Shown: one piece after another, positions 42,769-53,100 of the stretch
Numbering within the stretch: the stretch's first letter is position 1
How the letters are laid out: each line of letters opens with the position of its first letter
Notes under the pieces: model-generated
The model's input: the letters and a program-made list of their open reading frames with translations, nothing else
The model's database searches: none
What the model was told of the DNA's origin: nothing
Program-made: the position numbers and the translations under genes
Assembly (NCBI GenBank): GCA_018136815.1
Contig: CM030933.1
Location: 62,001-126,000 of the forward strand
DNA: 64,000 bases
Direction: 5' to 3'
From: Isochrysis galbana
Lineage: Eukaryota; Haptophyta; Isochrysidales; Isochrysidaceae

Positions 42769-45429
42769 ATGAGTATGCGGCAGTCTTTTAATAGCGCGGC
42801 CATCTTCGCAATGGCGGACGGAGCGCCGCCGCTCGCCTCTGCCACCCTCCGCCGCACGCAGGCGCTGCGCGAGCGTCTGCGGCGCGAGGCAGGTCGGCGG
42901 GCGGAGCCTGGGACGCGCCGGCGTTACTCGATTGACCGCGACTCGCCCTCGCGCGCTAGAACAAACGCTCTAGCCACATCTGTCCACCCTGCTCAGCTCG
43001 CCACCTTCTCATGCTCCTCCGCGAGGCCCTCCTCCACGGCCTCAGCCTCGGCCTCGGCCTCTGCGGGAGTGATATCTGGGCATTCAGTGCGACCTGTGAC
43101 TCTGCGCAACTCTCCCTCCGCTCGCACCACCACGCGGCCCTCCGAGGGCTCGAGCCGCCTCTCATCGCCGCCCGCATCGCCGCTCTCGCTTGATGCCGCT
43201 TTCGCTCCCGGAGCAGACGAGCTGAGCACGCTGCTCGAGGTGGCCGTCTCGCTCGGCCTGACGACACACGAGCTGACGGTCAGAATGCGCGCCAACGTGC
43301 AGAGCGGCAAGTTTAGCCGAGAACACTATCTACGCATGTGGAGCGAGCGGATCGCTGCGGCGGAGGCTGAGCGGAGGCATGTGGAGTCCACGGCGGCCGA
43401 GGTCGGGCGGCCGCAGCCTGCCGACCCGGCGCCACATCCGCCATCCTCTCCGCGGTTCGAGCACGCTGCCGTGCCTGCGAACCCGCCGGGTTCGTGTCCA
43501 GATGACGTCTTCAGAGCAGCTGCCACATATTCGCCAATCCAAGGTGAAGGCAAGGGTGTGTTCGGCAATGTGGGCTGTGCGTGCAATCCTGACGCGATTG
43601 CAGGAGCGGCGCCAATGACCGACGCGTCGGCGGGAGAAGAGGTGTGCGCGCAAGCGCACTTCCGGTCCAGTGCAGAGTCTATCCCGCCCGGAGGCCAGTC
43701 GACACCACCTCCGGCATCTAATCCATGTACCCAGTCTGTGGTAGCTGGGCAAGACACATCGACATTATGCCTTGAGGTCAATGGCAAGTGTCTGGCTAAT
43801 CCCACACCTGATGTGTGCTGCATGCAGCCTTGTGCTGTTGGGCTTTCAAGTTCTCCCAAGTCGTCAGAGGCGCAAGCCAAACCGTCAACCGGATGCGACT
43901 CTTTGGAACGCCACGAAGGGAGCATTGGCCCTTCGAGTTTTGCGGCTCCGGCTGTTTCAGATCGCCTCACGGAAATGTACTCTGAGACCTCTCAAATCGC
44001 CACCACCTCTCCGGGTGCGTCGTCGAGTGCAGCGCCATCTCAGACCGTGATGACGCATCGGGCAGATCCCGAAAGCGATCAGGCCACAGCCGAGGATGGT
44101 CCGACACTTGGTGGTGGGAGTGGGGCTGCTGACATGTGCGGAGGCCAGCAGCTAGACGCGAGAGAGGCGGTATCTTCCGAGCGATTCGTCCCTCCCAAGG
44201 CAACCAGCAGCGCCTATTCCAACCGCACTACCGCGACGCCCGCGTCTGACGTCCCTTCGTGTGCTATCATCACTCTTGGCATGTCACCGCGTCGGACTGC
44301 TCCGATCGTCCACCTTGAAAGCGGGTCTCAGCCCTCAGCCTCGTTTGATGCGGATGGTTCCGTTCATCATCACCTCGCAGGAGCAGCGGCTAGGGTGCCG
44401 CCTGTAGCGGCGTCTGACACGCCCACTATCCAACATCCTTTCACGGCTCGTGAGACCGCGACCGACTCGTTGCTCGCTGCGGGCGGCGGGTCTCCCATCG
44501 CAGTGGCCCCTGAGACCCTCATGCCGAAATCCATTGTAAGCACCTCTCCATGCACACGCTCTGTCAGAATCATTTGTCAAAAAGTCGACGATGAGGCCAA
44601 TCGTCCGGCGGGGGAAAGCAGTCGGTGCTGGACGCGCGATGCAGCGCCCGATGATCCGATGGGCGAAGCGGGTAGGCGCAAGAGCGATGCACAATCCCGT
44701 GGCGTTGCGACGGTTGACACTCGTCTCGAGGGCCGTGGAGTGTACAATAGCTTCAGCACTACTTCCTCTCGCCCGCGATCCGGCCCCACGCCCAGCGACT
44801 TCATGTGCCGCGAGCTAGAAGCCATTGAGCGCAGTGGTCGGCCTCCGCGCATCTCAGACACTATGCTGTCGATCATATGCGCGCTCGAGGTGGATAGTGA
44901 CGTTCCGAAGGCCGGATGTCCGCCGGGACCCGGTAACGGTCCGGATAGGCGCAATGGCGCGGTCGCGGACTTGTGCACCCGAGCGTCGCGTCCCGGCACG
45001 AGTTGGCGGCGTGGTGGACAGGCTGGTAATGCCACAGTAATTAGAGGCCGAGCAACCTACCATCGAGCAGCCAGTGTCAGTGAGGATGGACAAGTGACGA
45101 CTGGGAACCATGAGTGGTGGAGCTTGGCGGGTGTGAGCGCGTTTGCGGCCAGGGCGGCGAGGGCGGTCGGGGCAGCTGCCGACGCGATGGCGGAGACTCT
45201 CGAGAGCACTCCGTGGTCTGTGCCGACTTTGACCATCGATGGGCAGCACGCTGAGGAACCACAGATTGGCATGACACCTGCTCAGTTGACACTGCTTGCT
45301 TCGGAGCTCAGTGCTGCAACGGGCGAGATTGCTCGCCTAAAGGACGAGTTGAAGTTGGCAAGGGTTGAAATGTCACGCCTGCAGCACGAGCTCCACTCCG
45401 CCGGTGGGTTACACACAGGCACGTCCTAG
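42769..45429 (+). CDS. Hypothetical Ser/Pro/Ala-rich protein with C-terminal coiled coil
   Basis: Intronless frame of 886 aa, unusual beside multi-exon neighbours. ATG 42769 lies in AAAATGAGT context; ATG 42811 (MADGAPPLASATLRRTQALR) is an alternative. The N-terminus is basic and helical (ALRERLRREAGRRAEPGTRR). A more ordered segment at about 145-205 reads LLEVAVSLGLTTHELTVRM and YLRMWSERIAAAEAERRHVE. The middle ~550 residues are low-complexity Ser/Ala/Pro/Thr. Near the end come WWSLAGVSAFAARAARAVGA and a heptad-like helix LTLLASELSAATGEIARLKD ELKLARVEMSRL. No family recognised. A scaffold or cytoskeletal role is possible but unproven. Codon use and length argue for a real gene. Confidence 0.6.
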   Translation: MSMRQSFNSAAIFAMADGAPPLASATLRRTQALRERLRREAGRRAEPGTRRRYSIDRDSPSRARTNALATSVHPAQLATFSCSSARPSSTASASASASAGVISGHSVRPVTLRNSPSARTTTRPSEGSSRLSSPPASPLSLDAAFAPGADELSTLLEVAVSLGLTTHELTVRMRANVQSGKFSREHYLRMWSERIAAAEAERRHVESTAAEVGRPQPADPAPHPPSSPRFEHAAVPANPPGSCPDDVFRAAATYSPIQGEGKGVFGNVGCACNPDAIAGAAPMTDASAGEEVCAQAHFRSSAESIPPGGQSTPPPASNPCTQSVVAGQDTSTLCLEVNGKCLANPTPDVCCMQPCAVGLSSSPKSSEAQAKPSTGCDSLERHEGSIGPSSFAAPAVSDRLTEMYSETSQIATTSPGASSSAAPSQTVMTHRADPESDQATAEDGPTLGGGSGAADMCGGQQLDAREAVSSERFVPPKATSSAYSNRTTATPASDVPSCAIITLGMSPRRTAPIVHLESGSQPSASFDADGSVHHHLAGAAARVPPVAASDTPTIQHPFTARETATDSLLAAGGGSPIAVAPETLMPKSIVSTSPCTRSVRIICQKVDDEANRPAGESSRCWTRDAAPDDPMGEAGRRKSDAQSRGVATVDTRLEGRGVYNSFSTTSSRPRSGPTPSDFMCRELEAIERSGRPPRISDTMLSIICALEVDSDVPKAGCPPGPGNGPDRRNGAVADLCTRASRPGTSWRRGGQAGNATVIRGRATYHRAASVSEDGQVTTGNHEWWSLAGVSAFAARAARAVGAAADAMAETLESTPWSVPTLTIDGQHAEEPQIGMTPAQLTLLASELSAATGEIARLKDELKLARVEMSRLQHELHSAGGLHTGTS

Positions 45430-45689
45430 CGACCGGGGCCTGTCGTGCAATCTATGACCACATATTCCAAAATCCCTCCCCTACTGTCATCCCCTTTTCT
45501 TCAACCAGTGTCAAATACGGAGTTAAGCTCCCAACGACCAATGAAGGGTATTTTCTTGCGCTTTTGCACTCTCCGTGCTGTTGTGATGTGCGTGGTGGTC
45601 CTTGCTACTCCCTCGTGTGCACGTGTGTTGCGCTGCACGCGCGCACCGAGCTGCGTGGCCTCGCGCTCGCGCGCGCATGGTGCCAGCTA

Positions 45690-46070
45690 CATCCAAACAA
45701 CTACTTTTATAAGTAGGAGACCAATGGGGGCCTCGCGCCCTCCTCTGGGTGGGCCTGCACAACCACCCTCTGGCAGGGGCTGAGCTGACATAACATCTGC
45801 CCAAACTCTCGCCGAGCGCGCGCCGCACGCATTCGCCTGCACTGGCCCCTGATCGTACTGACCCCCCACCACCACCACTGAGCCACAGACCACCAGGGCC
45901 GCCGGCAGGGCGCACCCAAGGCCAACGAGACGAGCGAGGGAGAGGCCAGGGGCATTGCCCCAGCCTCCACTGCCCCCTGAGCTGCCCCAGCCGGCAGCTG
46001 ATCCTCTAGGGGGGCCCGAGGGACCCCCCAGAGGGGGGCCATGGCGCGCGCAGGCAGCACACGCCCGCAG
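45690..46070 (+). repeat. LTR-like repeat related to 12590-13020
   Basis: Has CTACTTTTATAAGTAG (palindrome analogous to that at 12600), then G/C-rich blocks including CATTGCCCCAGCCTCCACTG and CCCCCTGAGCTG, close to 12923-12955. Ends with CCATGGCGCGCGC, similar to 13004-13020. Noncoding. Confidence 0.5.
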
Positions 46071-46969
46071 GAGAACGAAGAGAACGACGGAAAATGAACG
46101 ACAAAAAAACGACACGATCTGGCCCGCAATAAGGTAATTCCACCGCCCGTTTGCGATCTATGTGCGGGATGACACCCCGCACGGCAGGCAGCCACCGCGA
46201 AAGAGCGGCAGCAGACGAAGAAGAGCCAAAGGACGGGGGCCGAGACCTTCCGGGGACACGATAAGATAGTTGCAGAAGGCGTGTTACGTTTGTTTGCCAC
46301 AGGAACACCCAGCAACAGGTTTGCCCCAGCCCGCCCCTTGCGCTTGGCTCGTCGTAGTGCACGCCCCCCCCTCCCCTCCCCCCGATACCAAAGACAAAGG
46401 AATGAAGGGGGTAGTGTAAAGGGTGTGAGTGATCTGGGGTCTAGGCGATGGCGTGAATCGGTACCGTGAGTGCGTGGTCCTTTAGCTAACTAGCGGTAGA
46501 AGTAGTAGCCTGAATCTTCAGATGTTTTTTTTAGGTTGATAGTAAACGGTGAGTGACTGGACTACCATCTGCAAGCGCCGGCGCACCCACCTACACCTAT
46601 CACTAACGAACCCATCGTCCTCATGCTGCCCAGAAAGCTTGACCTCCTCGACTACCAGCGTCGCTCTGACGAGGGCATCCGCGTCGCCGCCGAGGGAGCC
46701 GCGCACCAAACCTCTTCACGAGCAAAGGACTGAAAACAAAGGACTGAGCGGAGAAAGGAAGAAGGGAGATCCACTAGCCTAGAGTGGTTGCCACGCGGAT
46801 ACGGATGGTAGAGTGTTGCGTCCAATACAAGCAGTAATCCGGAACCTTTAGAAGATTTTTAAAAATTCGTTGCAACCCTGATCCTGCGCTTCCGCTTGGC
46901 CCTTACCTTCTTCTCGTGCACGAGATGTCACACCAAGGTTGGCGCAGCTCGTATGTGCGATGTTTTCTC

Positions 46970-48194
46970 TCAGGCACGCTCCATTGTTTCTGGCATTACG
47001 CCTTGGTTCGGCGGCGGTGGTGCGAAGATCACCACGTGGCGACGACTGAGAAAAGCAAGATTCTCGATCTTCTCCACCGACTTCCCTCCAGTCCCACGAT
47101 TAAGGTTTTGTGCACAGCACAAATAGCTGATGCAGGGCTGATTTGGTAGGGTGCCGGTTGTGCGCTCGAGGTAACGGTTCCAGTGCTCCGTCTTATGGAG
47201 TCGGCCCTCAGCATCGGCGAAAGCCAACCTACGCAGCTTGTATTGGAAGGCGAGTCCGCTCTCCTGCGTAAAGAAGATTGGATGTTGCAAATGTGGGCAT
47301 TCGCACCGACTCGCCGACGGGCTGCAGGAGTGCACCCACCTGATCAAAAGGTTCATTGTACGTTACGCGCACCATGTCGCCAGGCACCAGATCGCCGACC
47401 GTCGACCCGTCGGGACGCACAAAAACGTCTTCCTCCTGCACAATATAGATGAGAGAACGACCTGTAGTGACCGGACCAAGGGCGATCCACTTGCCACCGG
47501 GGGAAACCTCGAAGGTCAGGACAAGGTCACGGTTGACCACCCCCATTTGAAGGAGCAGTCCGCAGCAGCTGGCGGAGCGGGACCAGTTGCGAAGGATCAC
47601 CTTGGCACCCTTGGTGCCGTCGGTGCTCCACACGGCATCTTCTAGAGTGAGGAGCATCTCGGGGGCAGTGTTGCCTTCCATCCATAGCACCCCGCGCAAG
47701 CGCTCTGGGCAGACGGGCTGTTCGGGCCGTACGGCCAGCATTTTGCGCAGCCAAGGCTCCGGATCGCTGCCATCCTCGATCGACACCTCCGTGCAACAGA
47801 GGAGAAGCTCGGCCTGCGGCTGGCAGCAGCACGTGCGGTGGGTCCCTCCGCCAAGTTCTATTGAGAAGCAGTTGGAGAACTGACCGACTCTACGATCCTG
47901 CGGAGGGTCCCATAGGAGCGGTGGCTTTGCGGTCCGCTCGAAACGCGCGAGCGCCTCCGGCTGCCAGTCCGGCTGGACTCTCGCGAAGAGCTCCTCGTTG
48001 CTTGGCGGGAAGCAGTACTTGAGCGTGAAGAGGTCGACGCAGAGGCTTGCGTTGAGCAGTGGCGGTCGTTGCACCGAGGACGCTTGCGTCGAATGGTCAG
48101 GCGTATCATTGCGGGTGTAGACGCGTGCTGACTCGCGCTTGCGCGCACCCACGTAGGCTGCGGTTGGCTTGGGTACACTTGGCGGCGTCGGCAT
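46970..48194 (-). CDS. Hypothetical protein, 2 exons
   Basis: Not recognised. Exon 1 is 48194-47340 (285 codons from ATG 48194, MPTPPSVPKPTAAYVGARKR), exon 2 starts 47263 and stays open to 46970. The 76-bp phase-0 intron has GTGGGTGC and TTTACGCAG ends. The N-terminal 40 residues are disordered. The body looks globular and Trp/Cys-rich: YCFPPSNEELFARVQPDWQP, CCCQPQAELLLCCTEVSIED, MLLTLEDAVWSTDGTKGAKV and KWIALGPVTTGRSLIYIVQE, followed by VPGDMVRVTYNEPFDQ and in exon 2 GLAFQYKLRRLAFADAEGRL. The end is uncertain, and a further minus-strand open segment (46709-46518) could be another exon. No cellular role can be given. Confidence 0.6.
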
Positions 48195-48510
48195 CGCGAG
48201 TGCCGACGGCGTTTTCGGTTTGTAGAGAGAGGGCTCTCCTCTATCCGGAAGTACCGAAGGGGTTGGGTACTAGGCCCTAGATGGGAAATGCTACTAGTAG
48301 TATTAAAAAATACGCCTCCCCGTGTCGTGTGTGTGTGTGGGTGCGAAACCCACCCATCGTGTGGCTGTGAGCGTCATCTTCGGCGCGCTGGCGTACGAGG
48401 TGAGCTTCGGCGTCTACCACCCGTCCAACGTGCGCCTCATCGCTGACGACGCGGTGCTCAATCAACCGTCTGCAGGCAGCGCAGGGCGGCACGGCGCTCT
48501 CGTGCACTGT

Positions 48511-48648
48511 CTACTCGTCGACGCGTCGACCGTAGTTAATGCTTTGAAGCAGAGCGTCGGCGATTTTGTCTTTCTGCTGGGCAGTGAGAATTGGAGCTAA
48601 TGCTGGTGGTGGCGCAGCAGAAGAACTTGCAGCAGCTGCAGACGACAT
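48511..48648 (-). CDS. Possible small protein (45 aa) or exon
   Basis: ATG 48648 to TAG 48511: MSSAAAASSSAAPPPALAPI followed by LTAQQKDKIADALLQSINYG. The frame is also open upstream of the ATG. It could be a small Ala-rich protein or one exon of a larger gene. Weak. Confidence 0.25.
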   Translation of the reverse strand: MSSAAAASSSAAPPPALAPILTAQQKDKIADALLQSINYGRRVDE

Positions 48649-48779
48649 CACTGCAGCTGTGCACGCGACACCAAGATCATATGTATCACCAATGTATTTG
48701 GTCACTTTCACTGAAGAAAAAACTTCGGACCAGCACCTTCCCAGTTGGAAAAAAAATTTATTTACTGATGGAGTGTTGA

Positions 48780-48872
48780 GAACGAGGAACGAGAACGGGA
48801 ACGGGAGCGACGAACGAGAGCGACGAACGAGAGCGACGAACGAGAGCGACGAACGAAGAACGACAGACGAGG
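48780..48872 (+). repeat. Short tandem repeat, 14-bp unit
   Basis: Four units of GCGACGAACGAGAG at 48808-48860, flanked by GAACG-rich sequence. Confidence 0.85.
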
Positions 48873-48949
48873 GTACGGTCCGAGCCCGACAGTCTGACGA
48901 CGCACAGCACCACACTCACGTCAACACTCTCCACACTTACTTATCTTGA

Positions 48950-49459
48950 TCACGGAACGCACAGAGACCTGCAGACCTGCTGACAGACGGACAGACGGAA
49001 AACAAAGAAGAGAGTTCCGACAAGAGAGCGACAGGTTGACGGACGATCCGATGGGGCGATGGGGCGACAGTTACGCACAGGATTAAGGAAAGAATCTTTC
49101 GAAACCCCTTGAGTGAAGTGATGAAGACCGAAGTAAAAACAGCGCCACGATATAATCCAACGGCCATCACCTGAGGAGAAATCAAGGTCACACAAGAGGG
49201 TGGTTCCTTGCACCGTTGCACTGGCGATAACTGAACGCACGACATAACCATAACCATAACCTAAAAACGCTAGGAGCACGCAAGGAGGTAAGCCATAAGC
49301 CAGGCGAGGGAAAAAGCAGGCGACAAGGGAGGCGACAAGGGAGGCGAGGGCAAAGAAGGCGAATGTAGGATTCTGCGACCTTGACTAGCCTACAAGGGGG
49401 GCATAGGAACGCAGACGACTTATAAAACAAAAACAAAAGGATCGATCGCGGATGCGACA
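48950..49459 (-). repeat. LTR-like sequence, minus strand
   Basis: On the minus strand it starts TGTCGCATCCGCGATCG at 49459 and then runs through C/T-rich noncoding sequence with CGCCTCCCTTGTCGCCTCCC. The left boundary is a guess. Same terminal motif as 12558, 39891 and 40826. Confidence 0.4.
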
Positions 49460-49729
49460 GGCCTAGGTCTCGCAGCGCGCCCGGCGTCGGTTTGAATTCG
49501 GCGTGTCTCCAAGATAGTATATTTAGCCTGTGATCTCTGCTCATCTACACAATGCTGCTATCCGCTATCTGTCACTGGTCACTGGTCACACTGGCTGGCT
49601 GGCTGGACCCCAAAGGCTTGGGGCTTGGGCTTGGGGCTAAACACGAAGCACCCACGTGCACCTGCTCCCACCTCCGGATTCGAGAATACAAATACTATTC
49701 GAGTAGCAGCAGCAGCAGCAGCAGTACAA

Positions 49730-50110
49730 GATGCAGGGGAGGAGGGGAGGGGGGGGGGGCAAGGCGCCCTTCATACAAGATACAAGATGCAGGGGGGGCG
49801 GGGCGGGGCGCCCTTCACACAAGATACAGGGGGGGCCTTTCATAAAAGATACAGGGGGGGCCTTTCATACAAGATACAGGGGGGGGCCTGGGGCGCCCTT
49901 CCCGCCTCCCCCCCCCCGCGCCCTCGCGCCCCCCCCCCCCCCCGCGCCCCCCCCCCGCGCGCCTCCCCCCCGCGCACGCCCCCCCTCCCCTCCCCTTCTT
50001 TCTCTCCCCCCTCCCCTCCCCTTCTTTCTCTCCCCCTCCCCTTCTTCCCTTCTTTCTCTCCCCCCTCCCCTTCCCTTCTTTCTCTCCGCCCCCCTCTCCC
50101 CTCTCTCTCC
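49730..50110 (+). repeat. Microsatellite and C-run region upstream of THOC2
   Basis: Repeats of a unit with ATACAAGATACAGGGGGGG (49778-49885), then long C and CCCCTCCCCTTC arrays to 50110. Direct lead-in to the proposed first ATG of the next gene. Confidence 0.85.
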
Positions 50111-50125
50111 CCCCTCCTCGCGCCG

Positions 50126-53100
50126 ATGGCCGCGGCGCTCGGCGCGCTGCCGCTCCTCCAGTGGGATGGACCGCGTTGGTGTGTGTGCCGGGGGGAAGGC
50201 GCGGCGGCGGGCAGGCGAGGGGAGGAGGCAGGGGGAGGGCGGCGTGAGCTGAGAGTGCCGGGGGAGTGGGGGGGGGGGGGGGGGGCAATGGGGGAGGAAA
50301 GGGGAGAGAAGGGCTGGGCGGGGGGAGGGGGGGAAGAAGTGGGGGGGGGGGCGTGTGTCTCGGGTCTCTCCACTTCCTCCGAGTTATCCGAGCCGCCCTG
50401 CCATGTTGCAGGGTGTGGAGTGAGCGTGCTAAGGGGGAAGGGAAGGCGGTGGGAGGCGAGGAGAGAGAGGTATTGCTGTCGGGGGAAGCGGTAGGCTCTT
50501 GGGAAATGCGTACGAGGAGGGCGAGGGCGGGTTGGTGGATGGGGCACTTGGCACCGGACAGCTGCAACAAGGCTCGCATGTGTGTGTATAGCGATGCCTT
50601 TGGCTTGACGCCCCTTCCCTCCTTCTGCTCCCTCGCGCAGCGCGCAAATCTTGGTGGGCGCTGCCGCTGCGCCTCCCGAAGGAGGTGAGCAGCCAAGCCA
50701 GTTGCGGTGACATGTCAATGCCACTTGCAACCTCTTCCACTGGCTCGTGCAAGTGACCTGGAGCTCATCGCTTGCCCTCGCAAACGTCGAGCGCGTTCGT
50801 GCACCTTCTCCCGCTAAGGTGGCTCGCCGCTCACACTCTGCTGTTGGCATCAGGTGTGGATCCACTGAAGGCGACGCTCCATGAGCTGTGCTCTGCCGTT
50901 GTCGAATCGGGAAAGATTAACGCATCGGAGGTCGTTACGCTCCTCTCGGATGAGTCCAAGGTATGCGTAATGTACAGACGCCCATCCAGCTGCGTAGGTC
51001 TGCTCTTGCTCTCATATCGAGTGACGCTCGCTGGTCGCAGATTCCACCTGAGCTACTACCTCGCATCACATCTGACCTGGCCGACGTCTTTTGGTTCATG
51101 GGCCTCAAGATTGACGCAGACGTCAAAGCAGCTGCGGCTGCAGGACAAGACGCACCCATGCCAGATGCTAATTCGGGAGATGCAAAGGCATCGGCTGGCA
51201 GCGACGCAGCGGCCGCGAAACCTCGCTTGATATCTTTCATCTCGGCTCTTCTGGGCGCAGGCGTGCTGCCGCCTGGACAGCTCAAGGCGAGGCTTGATCC
51301 CGAGATGTTGCAAGACATCAGGCTGATCAAGGACCAGGTCGACTTTCACAAGGCTCAGGTGAAGCCGATTCCCTCGCCGACGTTGCGACGTCGTTTCCAC
51401 GCCCAAGCCTAGCGACTCTCCCGGGGGACTGGGTCTGGCACAGCCCGTGCGCTCTCGCCCTAGCGGCAGTGGTCCATTCCCATCGCGCGTCGTTGTCATG
51501 TAATATCGCTGGTAATTGGTCTGCTCTTGCCCAGTTCGAGGAGGTATTTCGCAGGAAGCAGGAAGTGCAAAGCACGCCCAGCCGCGAGTCACCCTTCCTC
51601 CTTCGGCTGGAGCAGGTTCGAATGAACACACGCGCTCTTTACACCCAGCAAAAGTACAACCTACTGCGCGAGGAGTCGGAGGGATACTCGAAGCTCATCA
51701 CCGAATTGGCCGAACTCCCCGCAGCTCCCGGCTCCACTTTCGGCGCCGGCTCGATCCCCGCTTTGGGCTCCTCAGCCAATTCGCGCGACGTGTCCACCTC
51801 GACGCGCGCCTGCGCCTCTGCGGCCGAAGTCGTTGCAAATGTTCAGAGCCTCATCGGGTACTTCGATCTCGACCCAAATCGGGTGCTGGACTTGGTGCTC
51901 GAGGCGCTCGAGGTAAGCGTGCGCGTACATGCCAGTAGTCCTCGTAGAGGCTCGCCCAAAAGCCTCACCGGGGGCTTACTCACTAGTCAAGGCACTGGTC
52001 AAGGAGCTGGTGGAGTTCATGCTCACCAGCTGCGCGCCGTTCCACACAGGCCGTTCCGGCGCGCGTTGGACACACCAGCCTCGTCAAGCTATTCAACCCG
52101 CGCTATCTTCCACATGTTCTCGGATTCAAGTTCCAGTTTTATCACAACGAGCACACGCCACCCTCGCTGTGAGTGCCCTCAGAGCCTGACACGTGACAGC
52201 TCGTCCTCTCTCACGCTGAGGTCCCGTTAGCTAGATGTCGTTGTCGCATGGCGAGCAAGGGCGTCGTGAGGGTGCCTGCGCTGCTTGCTGGCCTTTTGTT
52301 AGGTACAACCTTGCCGCGCTTCTTCTTCGTCAGCGCTCGCTCTCTCTGGAGCAGCTGCTCCCGCATCTCTCCCCATCGCTCGAGGATATGGCCACCTCTC
52401 ACGCAGAAAGTGTTGCAAAGGCTCTCGAGGCTGCAAGACGCATTGGTGTAGTCTCCCTGGCGTCTGCTGCTCCACTCGAGCCAACTGACGGCACTTCTGA
52501 CTCGCGGGACGGCGGCACGGGCGAAAGTAAGGATACCACCGACGAGATGGAGGGCGACGTTGATGCTGTCTCGGCAGCAAAGCTCCAGCCTGTTGGACTG
52601 CTACGGGCCCTCTTGCTTTCCGGCGACTGGCCGACGGCCGCTCACTTGATGAGTCTGATGGAGGGGGTCGAGGCCGCGAGTTTCCCACCCGTGGCCGAGG
52701 CATTAGCGTCCGTCGCCGAATGGAGCCTCTCAGCGGCCTATGCTACCATCTCGCCTGCGGCAACGCTGTTTCCTCAAGCAGCAGCGCCAACTCGAGCGCC
52801 TTCCACTTCTGCGATAACAGGATGGAACTCAAACGGTGCGGCTGGTGGCGAGGTGCCACCGCTTTTGCAGCATGCTGATCCCGCCACCGCTCTGCGAGTC
52901 GCACTTCCGGTGCTCCAGAGGCTGGGACTGTACCTGAACTCGCGGCCTTTACTCTTCGCACAAATCTGCCGTGTGTCGCTGGCGGCGCTGCAAGATGCAG
53001 CTGAGTTAGCGACGGGCGCCGCTGATCCTAACGAGGGAGCCGCCGTTCCTGCGCTAGTTGAGGCGCTTGCTGAGCACTGCCTATTGCCTGCACTTGTGGT

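Noticed and set aside
46518-46709. Minus-strand frame GSLGGDADALVRATLVVEEV as last exon of the 47-48 kb gene
   Set aside because: Looks coding, but no splice pair could be placed with confidence.
48322-48600. Plus-strand frame VIFGALAYEVSFGVYHPSNV and the antisense frame VVDAEAHLVRQRAEDDAH
   Set aside because: Both strands look equally coding-like, no start or splice sites decide, so neither was called as a gene.
49625-50865. Overlapping Pro- and Gly-rich frames upstream of THOC2
   Set aside because: Homopolymer and CCCTCC arrays; only the short region from 50126 is considered as a tentative first exon.
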